Shown piece by piece: positions 1 through 8,233 of a DNA stretch of 64,000 nt. The position numbers and the translations under genes were made by a program. Each line of letters starts with the position of its first letter. The stretch's first letter is position 1. The notes beneath the pieces were generated by a model. The model saw only the letters and a program-made list of their open reading frames with translations. It was not told the origin of the DNA and did not search any database. Origin of the DNA: a virus; IMG/VR virus record IMGVR_UViG_3300045588_000033, positions 27,511 to 91,510 of that record, one strand, 5' to 3'.

Positions 1-160
1 TTATTCTACATTTTTACAAAATATGGTATTTAATACATCAGTTCTTCTTTCTGATATTTCATTGTCAGCAGGAGATACTATAGATATTAAAGGATCATCA
101 ACCAATTCTGATAAAATATATTTAGGATTTGGAATATTTATACTTGATAAAATTAGCTAA
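1..160 (+). CDS. C-terminal end of a tail/fibre-associated protein (partial)
   Basis: An open frame enters from the left edge (frame 2) and ends at a TAA whose last base is the first base of the next ATG. The visible 52 residues are beta-strand-like, with a pattern of S-A-G-D-T-I-D-I-K and a final G-F-G-I-F-I-L-D, as in the last strands of a jelly-roll fibre domain. The TAATG overlap with the next gene and the fibre genes downstream suggest a virion appendage protein. The function of the missing N-terminus cannot be judged. Confidence 0.6.
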   Translation, partial: YSTFLQNMVFNTSVLLSDISLSAGDTIDIKGSSTNSDKIYLGFGIFILDKIS

Positions 161-405
161 TGGCGATGTGCGATGATTATTCGTTATTAGTTTGGGATAA
201 ACAATGCGAGTTTGGTAAAGCAACATTTAAATACATGCAGCAATTGCAGTTCGGCAATGCATGCTGCGAGACACTAGATAAATTAAAAAATAAGCGTAGA
301 GCTTTAGAAATTCTTAACTGCTACGATACTAGAGATATAGAAAATAATACTACTATATACAACACTTTAACTTACCAACAGATTAAAAACTTATTAAATT
401 CTTAA
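160..405 (+). CDS. small hypothetical protein in the fibre module
   Basis: An 81-residue protein with four cysteines and a charged middle part, translationally coupled to the gene before it (TAATG) and followed after 2 bases by the next ATG. No family is recognised. The sequence looks mainly helical, unlike the beta-rich fibre proteins around it, so it could be an adaptor or assembly factor, but that rests on position only. Confidence 0.55.
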   Translation: MAMCDDYSLLVWDKQCEFGKATFKYMQQLQFGNACCETLDKLKNKRRALEILNCYDTRDIENNTTIYNTLTYQQIKNLLNS

Positions 406-407
406 TT

Positions 408-803
408 ATGTCACAAAAAGAAGTAGCCATAGTAGGCCATAATAATACAAGAGCACAAGTAACAGGTCAAGAAGAATTACTTGTAAAAGTAAACTCTATA
501 GGGTCTACTACAGGTTTAGCTACAGAAGTTACATTACAACAAGTAGAAGTAAACACTTCTCCTTACGCAAGAGTACCAAGCATGATTAGAACATCTTTAT
601 CAGGTGCTTTAACTCCTAATATTTATAGTGCATCTGTAGCTAACGTAGGTACATTAGATGGATTATTTTTAGGAGCTATACTTAAGAGTGGTGAAATCAT
701 TAATATTTCAGCAGGAGATATAAACAATTACTTTGCAAGTAATGTCATTACATATAATGCAATTGGAACAGAGTTTATTATAACTTATATAACTGCGGTA
801 TAA
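408..803 (+). CDS. putative tail/appendage structural protein
   Basis: 131 residues. Near the N-terminus lies a G-Q-E-E-L-L-V-K-V-N-S-I-G segment, which I recall from small proteins encoded beside fibre genes in Bacteroidota phages. The rest is rich in S, T, N and V with short beta-strand patterns. It overlaps the following fibre gene by one base (TAATG). The structural assignment is inference from composition and position. Confidence 0.5.
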   Translation: MSQKEVAIVGHNNTRAQVTGQEELLVKVNSIGSTTGLATEVTLQQVEVNTSPYARVPSMIRTSLSGALTPNIYSASVANVGTLDGLFLGAILKSGEIINISAGDINNYFASNVITYNAIGTEFIITYITAV

Positions 804-2170
804 TGAATTCTAAAACAAGAATATTTAAGTTTGTACCTACAACTGTATCAGGGCCTTTTAAAGTAAGGGTAGTTGCTGACGGTGGTAGTGTTGAATCAGA
901 ATCTTGTTTAAATGCTCAGGCTAAAGTATTATCTGACTCAGGTATATTAAGAGAGTGTAGTTTATTTATTACTCCTAATGGATATAAGACAAGTAAACTA
1001 TATGCTCAAACTCCATCCAACGGCAACGGAGACTTAACATGGACACGAAATAGTGAAACAACAAGGGTAAATAGTGCGAGGTTAATTGAGAATGTACTAG
1101 CAAACGTACCACGCTTAGACTATTCTTTGGGCGGTTGTCCAAGTATTTTATTAGAACCTCAGAGGACTAATCTGGCACTAAACTCAGGCGATGCACTAAG
1201 TGGTGGTGGGACTGGAGGTGTGGTCGTTGCTGATCAGATTACGGCACCTGACGGCAGCTTGGCTGATTTCTTTAAAGAGGACACAAGTAATGGTGAGCAT
1301 TATGCGGGTGACAGAACTTTTTCCGTTACTGCTGGAACCACATATACATGGTCGTTTTATGCCAAGCTTGGGTTGACAGGGGAGGTCCGACGCGTGTGCG
1401 TGAGAACTGGTCTTCAAGGCCCAGCAAATGTTATTTTCGATCTTGAAACAGGTGACAGTACTGTAATTGGAGGTGCTATTTCTTTCGGCAGTAGTTCTGC
1501 TGGAAATGGATGGTGGCGTTGCTGGATTGTGTTCATAGCAACTGGCACTGGAGTAGCTGTGTTTCGTCAGCAATTAGCAAAAGGCGTTAGCACTGGTTAC
1601 ATAGGTAACGGCACCTCAGGTCTATTTCTCTGGGGCGCTCAACTGGAAGCAGGAGCCTACCCAACATCCTACATCCCAACAGTTGCAAGTACATTTACAA
1701 GGGTTGCGGATACATTTAGCCGAAACAACATATTTACAAATGGGCTAATTTCTGCAAGTGGTGGAACATGGTTTATTGAATTGAATAATAATTTATTATT
1801 GACAAGAGATGCAATAGGAAATGGTATTTGGATTGGAGATAACAATACATCAAGCACAACTGGAAATTCATTAAACATTAGACACAACGGATTGACTGCA
1901 AGATTAATTATAAATAAGTGTATTAATGGTACGTTAACACCGTTATACACCACTTTGACAAACACTATTAAAATAGCAATTGATTGGAATGGTACAACTG
2001 CAGATGTCTTTGTGAATGGTGTTAAGGTTGTAACAAATACTGCCTTTGCAGTTACTAATATGGAATTCTTAAATGGTAATGGTATAGACGTTACAAAATA
2101 CATCAAACAAATGTGGCTTGAAAATGTTCCAATGTCCGACACTAAATTAATAGCAGCAACAACATTATGA
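803..2170 (+). CDS. tail fibre / receptor-binding protein with carbohydrate-binding-like domains
   Basis: 455 residues in three parts. Residues 1-110 are an N-terminal anchor-like part (GPFKVRVVADGG, then a TRVNSARLIE stretch leading to PRLDYS). Residues about 115-295 form a beta-sandwich of the type common in phage tail fibres, opening with LLLEPQRTNLALNS and closing with LWGAQLEAGAYPTSYIPT. Residues about 300-455 look like a concanavalin/LamG-type sandwich. The likely role is binding of host surface glycans. The middle part has clearly more G+C-rich codons than its flanks (about 1020-1700), suggesting domain exchange. It overlaps the next ATG by 4 bases. Confidence 0.7.
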   Translation: MNSKTRIFKFVPTTVSGPFKVRVVADGGSVESESCLNAQAKVLSDSGILRECSLFITPNGYKTSKLYAQTPSNGNGDLTWTRNSETTRVNSARLIENVLANVPRLDYSLGGCPSILLEPQRTNLALNSGDALSGGGTGGVVVADQITAPDGSLADFFKEDTSNGEHYAGDRTFSVTAGTTYTWSFYAKLGLTGEVRRVCVRTGLQGPANVIFDLETGDSTVIGGAISFGSSSAGNGWWRCWIVFIATGTGVAVFRQQLAKGVSTGYIGNGTSGLFLWGAQLEAGAYPTSYIPTVASTFTRVADTFSRNNIFTNGLISASGGTWFIELNNNLLLTRDAIGNGIWIGDNNTSSTTGNSLNIRHNGLTARLIINKCINGTLTPLYTTLTNTIKIAIDWNGTTADVFVNGVKVVTNTAFAVTNMEFLNGNGIDVTKYIKQMWLENVPMSDTKLIAATTL

Positions 2171-2439
2171 TATACCAACTCAAATATCCAACAAAAGAAG
2201 TAGCAATAAAAGACTTGCTACAAAAAGGAGTGTATACCAAAGATATGCAGTTCGGAAATAACATTCAAGCGGTTGTAGAAATCGGTTTAATTGTAGATAC
2301 TCCAGCAGTAATGGAAGACATGGAAATAGTTACAGAAGCTATCTATTTTGATGGTTACCACTTTGATATAATGACTGATGAAGTACTTGAATTTGATTAT
2401 ATTGTAACACCAAAAAACCAAAGTCATAAATTCTTATAA
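2167..2439 (+). CDS. small hypothetical protein following the fibre gene
   Basis: 90 residues, acidic, starting inside the stop codon of the fibre gene (ATGATA overlap). It has no signal peptide or membrane segment. Small proteins at this position can be fibre-folding chaperones or adaptors, but no motif supports a specific role. Confidence 0.55.
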   Translation: MIYQLKYPTKEVAIKDLLQKGVYTKDMQFGNNIQAVVEIGLIVDTPAVMEDMEIVTEAIYFDGYHFDIMTDEVLEFDYIVTPKNQSHKFL

Positions 2440-2441
2440 TC

Positions 2442-2996
2442 ATGGCAACAGATATCCAAATAGTAAAACCGCAATTACCTCAGTATCAACCAGGATTATT
2501 TGCACAAACTGCATTAGGCACTGTAATAACTAATACTATTGCAGAAACTTCTCTTATAGGCCCAGGAGTGGGTACATTATCCGTTCCTGCAAATGGTTTT
2601 AAAGTAGGAGATAGTTTTTCACTTAAGATGTGTGGAAAGTTATCTTGTGCAAACAATGAAACAATACAGGTTAGAATTAAATCTAATGGAGTTGTTATTG
2701 GAGACTTTGGAGTATTTCCAATGAAGATTGCTACAAGTAAGTTTTTTGAACTAATAGCAGACTTCACAGTTACTAAAATTGGTGCAGCAGGTGTTGCAGA
2801 ATTATTTGTCAATGGTCAATATAGTTATAATCACAATGCAGCTGGTGTATTAGATGGAACTAACTTTGCATTAATATCTAATACCGTATTTGATACTACT
2901 ATAAATAATACTCTTACTATTACAGCACAATGGGGATTAGCAAATGCTGCTAATGCTATTCAATCACAAAACTTTGTATTATCTAAAACTTATTAA
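2442..2996 (+). CDS. putative fibre/appendage protein, jelly-roll-like
   Basis: 184 residues. It begins with (M)ATDIQIVKP, almost identical to the start of the next protein, which suggests a common virion-attachment peptide. The remainder alternates beta strands with S/N/T-rich turns and ends in a pattern (ITAQWGLANAANAIQSQNF) typical of small phage jelly-roll proteins. A structural virion protein is the best reading; host binding is possible. Confidence 0.55.
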   Translation: MATDIQIVKPQLPQYQPGLFAQTALGTVITNTIAETSLIGPGVGTLSVPANGFKVGDSFSLKMCGKLSCANNETIQVRIKSNGVVIGDFGVFPMKIATSKFFELIADFTVTKIGAAGVAELFVNGQYSYNHNAAGVLDGTNFALISNTVFDTTINNTLTITAQWGLANAANAIQSQNFVLSKTY

Positions 2997-2999
2997 AAT

Positions 3000-4487
3000 A
3001 TGCCTACTGATATTCAAATTGTAAAACCAGATTTAATAATAGAAGGAAATAATATTGCTACTCCTAAGAGGGCTGCATTAAATTTTATAAATGCTACAGT
3101 AACAGATGATGCTATTAATAATCAGACTAATGTTACTATACCACCATCAGGAATCACAATAGGCACAACACCAATCACTTCAGGAGTTGCAGGTCGTGTG
3201 TTGTTTGAGGGTAGTGGGAATGTAGTGCAGGAAGATGCTAACTTTACATACGATGAAACATTAAAAAGATTAACTTTAAAAGCAGTTGGCGCACTATCTA
3301 CCGACATAGCATTCCGCATTAGAAACTCAGCAGATACACTTGACATAATCCGTGCAAATGGAGCAGGGGATGTGTTTGTTGGGTTAGGTGCGGGAAGGGT
3401 TAGTACGGGAAGTGGTAATACAGCTATTGGATTTCAATCTCTTTTTTCAAATACTTCCAGTGGTAGTAACACTGCTATTGGTAATAATTCACTATTGAAT
3501 TCTACAGGCGCTAGTAATACAGCTCTTGGATTTCAATCACTTTATACAAATTCATCAGGAGGAGGAAATGTAGCAATTGGAGCAAACTCACTTTTAAGTA
3601 ATACGACAGGAAACAATAATGTTTCAAATGGTTTTGGATCACTTAATTTTAACACAACAGGGAGTAATAATGTTGCTGATGGTTTTTATGCAGGTCGCTT
3701 CATAGCAGACGGCACAACAGCAAACACTATTACAAATAACTCAATCTACCTAGGCAACAACACTAAAGCCCTTGCAAACAACCAAACAAACCAAATAGTT
3801 ATAGGAGATAGTGCTACGGGTTTAGGTTCAAACACAGCGGTACTTGGAAATGACTCAATTACATTAACTGGGTTAAAAGGTAACGTAGCTATTGGTGCAA
3901 CAAGTGCTAGTGCTAAACTAGACATCAAATCCCAAGGAGCGTTAAGTACGGATGTTGCGTTTAGAGTTAGGAATAGTGCGGATACTTCAAACTTAATGAG
4001 TGTTCAAGGTGATGGAAATGTTAACTTTTTAACTAGGACAAACTTAGGTTTTCAAGGAATGACAACAACGGGCGGAGCATTATTTGTCTACGCTGGTAAT
4101 TCTGCGGATTTCATGTCGAGATGGATAAATACAGTTGGAAATCCTTGTATTGATTTTAGAACAAATGCAGATGGTGGGCAAATAATTTTAAGAAATCATT
4201 TAGGAGTTACTTCACTTACTTTGGACGGTAGATTTTCTAACGCTGTTGATTTTGCAGATAGTAGAGATATCGGATTCGGAACGGGTGGAGGTACTCGAAT
4301 CGGTTACGCAACAAATCAAAAACTTGCATTTTGGAACGCAACACCAATAGTTCAGCCAACAACCGCAGTAACAGCAGCTACTTTAACAAGCAATTTAGGG
4401 ACAATATTAACAGACACAGATACATTTGATGGCTATACAATGAAACAAGTTGTAAAAGCATTAAGAAATATGGGTATATTAGCGTAA
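3000..4487 (+). CDS. tail fibre with adhesin-like beta-roll repeats
   Basis: 495 residues. The N-terminal TDIQIVKP peptide matches the preceding protein. Residues about 125-235 contain repeats of the form GNTAIGFQSL / SNTAIGNNSL / GNVAIGANSL, the pattern of the trimeric autotransporter adhesin head and of many phage fibres (left-handed parallel beta-roll, trimeric). A second internal repeat, ALSTD(I/V)AFR(I/V)RNSADT, occurs at residues 97 and 313. The C-terminus has the FDGYTMKQVVKALRNMGIL ending common in phage fibres. No S74 chaperone domain is visible. The likely role is a trimeric side or tail fibre. Confidence 0.7.
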   Translation: MPTDIQIVKPDLIIEGNNIATPKRAALNFINATVTDDAINNQTNVTIPPSGITIGTTPITSGVAGRVLFEGSGNVVQEDANFTYDETLKRLTLKAVGALSTDIAFRIRNSADTLDIIRANGAGDVFVGLGAGRVSTGSGNTAIGFQSLFSNTSSGSNTAIGNNSLLNSTGASNTALGFQSLYTNSSGGGNVAIGANSLLSNTTGNNNVSNGFGSLNFNTTGSNNVADGFYAGRFIADGTTANTITNNSIYLGNNTKALANNQTNQIVIGDSATGLGSNTAVLGNDSITLTGLKGNVAIGATSASAKLDIKSQGALSTDVAFRVRNSADTSNLMSVQGDGNVNFLTRTNLGFQGMTTTGGALFVYAGNSADFMSRWINTVGNPCIDFRTNADGGQIILRNHLGVTSLTLDGRFSNAVDFADSRDIGFGTGGGTRIGYATNQKLAFWNATPIVQPTTAVTAATLTSNLGTILTDTDTFDGYTMKQVVKALRNMGILA

Positions 4488-4512
4488 AATTTAACAATTA
4501 AAAACAAATAAA

Positions 4513-4824
4513 ATGGGTTTAAAAATCAAAGCAACAAAAGAAAAGACAATCAAGTACATGGATTTGTCGGGTGAAGTGCAAGAGTTAACAAGTGTTTACG
4601 CACGTGTAGAGTGGGCAGCTAGAGAAAATGGAACAAAAGTTGAGGCTGCGTTTCCTTACATCTTTGTAAGCAAAGAAGCGTTTAAGTTAGGAGCTTCAAT
4701 GATTCAAACAGACATTCCAACAAGTGCAAATGGAGAAGTTGTAATACAAGACAACCAAACTGTGCATGAACTTTGTAAAGTTGAACTTGAAAAGTTGGGT
4801 TACGAAGTTGAAATAGACTTGTAA
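4513..4824 (+). CDS. small hypothetical protein between fibre and lysis genes
   Basis: 103 residues with an alpha/beta pattern and no signal peptide. It is separated from the fibre gene by 25 A-rich bases and overlaps the spanin-like gene by one base (TAATG). No family is recognised. Confidence 0.55.
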   Translation: MGLKIKATKEKTIKYMDLSGEVQELTSVYARVEWAARENGTKVEAAFPYIFVSKEAFKLGASMIQTDIPTSANGEVVIQDNQTVHELCKVELEKLGYEVEIDL

Positions 4825-5369
4825 TGCAATTTGATGTAAGACATATAATTACTTTATTCTTTGCTACTTTAATTAGCATAGTAATGTTGTACATGTTATC
4901 TGGCTGTCACAATGCCAAATATCATTTAGATAAGTTCTATGCTAAAGGTGGAGTAATAACGTGTGACACCACTTATATCAAGACTACAGACACTATATAC
5001 ATTAAGGGAGTTGACGGAAAAGACTCCCTCATATATGTTGTCAAAAATATACCATGTCCAAAGGCTACTGTAGAAACAAGATGGATGACAAGATTTGATA
5101 ATAGAAGATTCAAAGACTCTTTAAAGATAATGGCAGGAATGTATTCTGATTCTTTAAGAGCAGCTATTAAAAACAATAGAATAGATTCCAGAGAAGAAAA
5201 AATTAAGAATTCACAAGAAGAGAAAACAAATAGAACTCAAATAAAAGAAGAAAATAGAAATTATCCTTGGTGGATGATATTTCTTTCAGTTATGGGTACT
5301 ATCTTTATAGTTATTATTTTAACCAAAGTATTGATAAGATATATCAAACTACAAGCACCATTAATATGA
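4824..5369 (+). CDS. u-spanin-like lipoprotein (lysis)
   Basis: 181 residues. The N-terminus has a hydrophobic signal segment ending in a lipobox, MLSGC, with the lipidated Cys at residue 28. A charged, probably coiled-coil central region (about 95-145) follows, and a C-terminal membrane helix lies at about residues 150-172, followed by basic residues. An outer-membrane lipid anchor plus an inner-membrane helix on one polypeptide is the layout of unimolecular spanins (T1 gp11 type), which disrupt the outer membrane at the last step of lysis. Holin and endolysin genes follow directly, which supports the call. The next ATG overlaps its TGA (ATGA). Confidence 0.7.
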   Translation: MQFDVRHIITLFFATLISIVMLYMLSGCHNAKYHLDKFYAKGGVITCDTTYIKTTDTIYIKGVDGKDSLIYVVKNIPCPKATVETRWMTRFDNRRFKDSLKIMAGMYSDSLRAAIKNNRIDSREEKIKNSQEEKTNRTQIKEENRNYPWWMIFLSVMGTIFIVIILTKVLIRYIKLQAPLI

Positions 5370-5863
5370 AAACGAATTTAATACTTATAGCTTTGTCAAT
5401 CTTTTCTTTTTTTGCTCCAATAGAGCTTTGTACAATTATCTTAATGGGTATTATATTATTAGACACAGTAATAAAATTAATATCTTTAAAAAAGATAGCG
5501 TGTGTAGAAGGTAGGAAATTCAGGGATCTATTTAAATCTAAAATGCTTAGAAGAGGATATATATTTAAAGCAGCAGGATACTACATCCTTGCAGGAGCTT
5601 TATTTCCTTTAGACTTCTACGCATTAACTCCATTTAGTTCTAGCCTACTAAGCGCATTGGGATATTCATTTGTAATACCTACACCAGCTTTGTTTACTAA
5701 TATGTTATTGTGTATATTTGCTTTAATGGAATTGTCTAGTATCAACGAAAATTGGTTCGATATTAGTGGTAATAACATTTTAAAAAGTACATTTAGTATT
5801 GTTAGAAAGATTAGAGCAACGATAACTAAAGTGTCAGACACTTGGAAAAACATTAAAAATTAA
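5366..5863 (+). CDS. holin
   Basis: 165 residues starting at the ATG that overlaps the previous TGA; an upstream in-frame start at 5267 would lie inside the spanin gene and is unlikely. There are at least three hydrophobic segments: residues about 4-35, 68-90 and 98-120. The first two are joined by a basic linker (KLISLKKIACVEGRKF), as in the phage_holin_4 (toxin secretion/phage lysis holin) family. Its position between spanin-like and endolysin genes fits a pore former that times lysis. Confidence 0.72.
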   Translation: MKTNLILIALSIFSFFAPIELCTIILMGIILLDTVIKLISLKKIACVEGRKFRDLFKSKMLRRGYIFKAAGYYILAGALFPLDFYALTPFSSSLLSALGYSFVIPTPALFTNMLLCIFALMELSSINENWFDISGNNILKSTFSIVRKIRATITKVSDTWKNIKN

Positions 5864-5866
5864 GAT

Positions 5867-6385
5867 ATGAGTTATAGTTTTTTAAATACTGAAAAATCAC
5901 CAAAGCTTTTAGTTGAAGCAGTAAAAATGCTTGGTACTAAAGAAATTGTAGGTAAGCAACATAATCCTGTTATTATGGGATGGGCTAAAGAAACTGGTTT
6001 AGAAAAAGTTTATACAGCCGATGAAATTCCTTGGTGTGGATTAGCTATTGCGTATGCTTGTCATAAAGCAGGTGTGGAAGTAGTAGATAAACCTCTTTGG
6101 GCACTTAACTGGGCTAAATATGGAACTAAAGTAAATGAACCTATGTTAGGTGATATTCTTACATTTAAAAGAGATGGTGGCGGGCATGTAGGAATTTATG
6201 TTGGAGAAGACAAAGATTGTTATCATGTACTTGGTGGAAACCAAGGAAACGCTATGAATGTAATAAGAATATTAAAATCAAGATTGCACCAAGCTAGAAG
6301 AACTAAATGGAAGGTTGCTCAACCTGCAAATGTTCGTAAAGTATTGTTAGATGCTAAAGGTATAATCAGTAAAAATGAAGCATAA
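5867..6385 (+). CDS. endolysin, CHAP/NlpC-P60-like (TIGR02594 type)
   Basis: 172 residues. The catalytic pattern IPWCGLAIAYACHKAG gives the nucleophile Cys57, and GGGHVGIYVGED gives His107. An LGGNQGN motif near residue 125 completes the papain-like site. The whole length corresponds to the TIGR02594 family of small phage peptidoglycan amidases/endopeptidases. There is no signal peptide, so export would depend on the adjacent holin. The TAATG junction couples it to the next small gene. Confidence 0.82.
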   Translation: MSYSFLNTEKSPKLLVEAVKMLGTKEIVGKQHNPVIMGWAKETGLEKVYTADEIPWCGLAIAYACHKAGVEVVDKPLWALNWAKYGTKVNEPMLGDILTFKRDGGGHVGIYVGEDKDCYHVLGGNQGNAMNVIRILKSRLHQARRTKWKVAQPANVRKVLLDAKGIISKNEA

Positions 6386-6543
6386 TGAAAATTAGAAACA
6401 ATTGGAGAAGCAGTAGAAGACAATGGGACAAATTGTCTTTAAGATTAAGAGTAGCATATTTTGATATATTTACTGTAGAAATAGATATCTCAAGAGAATT
6501 CTATATGTTGACAATTTTAAACATAACTATTAAAAATAGATAA
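6385..6543 (+). CDS. small basic hypothetical protein
   Basis: A 52-residue frame starting at the ATG that overlaps the endolysin stop (TAATG) and ending in TAA. The first half is very basic (RNNWRSSRRQWDKLSLRLRV); the second half is hydrophobic and beta-like. Tight coupling on both sides (next ATG after 2 bases) supports it being real. No function can be assigned. Confidence 0.5.
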   Translation: MKIRNNWRSSRRQWDKLSLRLRVAYFDIFTVEIDISREFYMLTILNITIKNR

Positions 6544-6545
6544 TT

Positions 6546-6686
6546 ATGGCTAAGATTAAAGACAGTGCTACAGGAAAGGAAACTACTACTAAAGTTTATA
6601 GACCAGGTGTACATGCTAAATCTAAAAGTTCTAAATTAAAGAGCTCACGTAACTACAAAAAAGCTAACGTAGGCCAAGGAAGATAA
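6546..6686 (+). CDS. small very basic protein
   Basis: 46 residues, rich in Lys, Ser and Arg (KSKSSKLKSSRNYKK), probably disordered. It could be a nucleic-acid- or virion-binding peptide, but the sequence gives no family. It follows the previous stop after two bases and ends just before a promoter-like box, so it closes the lysis transcription group. Confidence 0.5.
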   Translation: MAKIKDSATGKETTTKVYRPGVHAKSKSSKLKSSRNYKKANVGQGR

Positions 6687-6702
6687 TTTAAAAAATTAAT
6701 CG

Positions 6703-6710
6703 TATATTTG
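6703..6710 (+). promoter_or_regulatory. Bacteroidota-type -7 box before the tail operon
   Basis: TATATTTG matches the TAnnTTTG consensus used by Bacteroidota primary sigma factors. It lies only 5 bases before the ATG of the tail ring gene, so transcription would start at or near the ATG (leaderless or nearly so). No clear -33 TTTG is present 19-21 bases upstream. Confidence 0.4.
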
Positions 6711-6715
6711 CTATT

Positions 6716-7423
6716 ATGTTATCATTACAAGATTTACAGGCTCAGATAGATGAATCACTTGCGATTAACTCCGTAGAGTCATCCTTCTCGTATGAATTTT
6801 ATACAGATTTAATTAATGAGCAAAGATCATTGTGGTTACGCAATGAGTACAATAAAAACAGAAGCATCGATCCGTATGTAATACAGGATCTAAATTGCAT
6901 CGAACTAGAATTAGTAAACCCTATACAATGCTGTGTCGCAGTGCCTGCAGGTTGCAAAGTTTTACGAACTAAATTAAAGATTCCAAATACAATAGAGTTT
7001 TTCTTTACTAAAGGAATCGTTTCTGTAGGTTCTCCCGATATAATGAAGCCAAGAGCTTTATTGGTAGATTATTCTAGAGTGCCTTACGTAGGTAGCGGCA
7101 GAACTAATCAAAATGCTGTTTATGCTTTTTTATACGGAGGGTACATGTACATTACGTCTAAGAGTAGTAGCCATCTAATGATGAAGTACATCACCATCAG
7201 AGGAATATTTGAAGACCCTACTTCTTTGGGAGAATTTATCAATTGCTCTACTAATCAGACTTGTTGGACTCCAGCAGACCCTTATCCAATTAATCAATGG
7301 ATGTGGGCATATATTAAGCCACAGATATTACAACAATTACTACAGAAAGGTGCAGCACCATACGATGATGCTAACAATGCGCAAGATGCAAGAATAGATG
7401 TTCCCACTCAACCTGCTAGATAA
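6716..7423 (+). CDS. tail accessory / ring protein, P22 gp4-like
   Basis: 235 residues. The N-terminal region is helical (LQDLQAQIDESL, then INEQRSLWLRNEYNKN), followed by a beta-rich centre with a conserved-looking Cys-Cys (NPIQCCVAVPAG). The C-terminus is Trp/Pro-rich and helical, ending in a flexible tail. In crAss-like phages a protein of this size and gene position, directly before the IHF-like gene, is the P22 gp4-like ring protein that extends the portal. Assignment rests on gene order and overall pattern. It overlaps the next start by one base. Confidence 0.55.
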   Translation: MLSLQDLQAQIDESLAINSVESSFSYEFYTDLINEQRSLWLRNEYNKNRSIDPYVIQDLNCIELELVNPIQCCVAVPAGCKVLRTKLKIPNTIEFFFTKGIVSVGSPDIMKPRALLVDYSRVPYVGSGRTNQNAVYAFLYGGYMYITSKSSSHLMMKYITIRGIFEDPTSLGEFINCSTNQTCWTPADPYPINQWMWAYIKPQILQQLLQKGAAPYDDANNAQDARIDVPTQPAR

Positions 7424-7965
7424 TGGAAATGGCTAACATATATTTAAAAAGAGGCAAAGGGAAAATTGCTGGCAATATTAAGAAGGATGATTTCTTTTCT
7501 TATTATAAAAGCAATGCTAGAGAATCCCTATTGCCTAAAGATAAATATAATGCGTTTATTAAGGATTTACTAAATACCTTTAGTACAGCTATAGTTGATA
7601 ACAATCTAGAGTTAAAGATTACTAAAGTAGGAAAGTTAAGAATAAAGAGTAGTCATTTGAATTTCTTTAAAGCTAATGGGGAGAAATCCAAAAGCTTAAA
7701 ACCTAATTGGAAAGCTACTTGGGAATTTTGGCAAAGTAAATACCCAGGATTAACAAGAGACGAGATTGTAGAAATAAAAGATAAGAAAGTTATTTATCAC
7801 GAGAATGAGCATTCTAACCAAGAGTTTTATGAGCATTACTGGGATAAAGCAACAATTAATTTAAAGTATAAAAGTTTTTATGTATTTAAAGCATCAAGAC
7901 AATATTCTAGATTAATTGCTAAAATAGTTAAAGAACCGAATCGTAAAGTATTTTATTATGGATAA
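7423..7965 (+). CDS. IHF/HU-like DNA-bending family protein of the tail module
   Basis: 180 residues; the start may be the first Met (7423) or Met3 (7429). Residues about 20-70 have the HU/IHF layout: a helical dimerisation part (YNAFIKDLLNTFSTAI), then V-D-N-N-L-E-L-K-I-T-K-V-G-K-L-R-I, matching the start of the beta arm. The C-terminal 80 residues are an extra basic domain. IHF-subunit-like proteins encoded among tail genes are characteristic of crAss-like phages, where they occur in the virion-gene block. It may bind the leading DNA end or act as a ring component; which one is not decidable here. Confidence 0.65.
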   Translation: MEMANIYLKRGKGKIAGNIKKDDFFSYYKSNARESLLPKDKYNAFIKDLLNTFSTAIVDNNLELKITKVGKLRIKSSHLNFFKANGEKSKSLKPNWKATWEFWQSKYPGLTRDEIVEIKDKKVIYHENEHSNQEFYEHYWDKATINLKYKSFYVFKASRQYSRLIAKIVKEPNRKVFYYG

Positions 7966-8233
7966 CGAAACAATGGAAAACGAAGGCTCCTCTAAAAGTG
8001 TGGAGACTGTAGTAAAGACTACTAGAAAAGAATTTGAAGACGGAGGTTACGAAGAAACACGCGTTGAAGAAGTTGAAGGTGGATTTATTACAACCGTTTG
8101 TACTCGTAAAAAAGTAAACGGAGAGTGGGAATATAAAGATGAAAAATCAGTAAGCGTAGAAGATCCTACTAAAGATACTTCATCTGAAGGAATCGCAAGT
8201 AGACTAGAAAGCATACTTAAAGGTATAGTATAA
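7958..8233 (+). CDS. small acidic protein of the tail module
   Basis: 91 residues, strongly acidic, with a predicted beta hairpin region (TRVEEVEGGFITTVCTRKK) and a disordered N-terminus. It overlaps the IHF-like gene by 8 bases and the next ring gene by one base (TAATG), so the three are translationally coupled. A tail-assembly chaperone role is possible but unproven. Confidence 0.5.
   Translation: MDNETMENEGSSKSVETVVKTTRKEFEDGGYEETRVEEVEGGFITTVCTRKKVNGEWEYKDEKSVSVEDPTKDTSSEGIASRLESILKGIV

Noticed and set aside
1196-2178. Long minus-strand open frames opposite the fibre gene
   Set aside because: They mirror the codons of the plus-strand fibre gene, show no family pattern and would be the only minus-strand genes in the late block.
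5267-5365. Longer N-terminus for the holin
   Set aside because: It would overlap the spanin-like gene by about 100 bases in another frame; the ATGA junction at 5366 is the pattern used throughout this genome.
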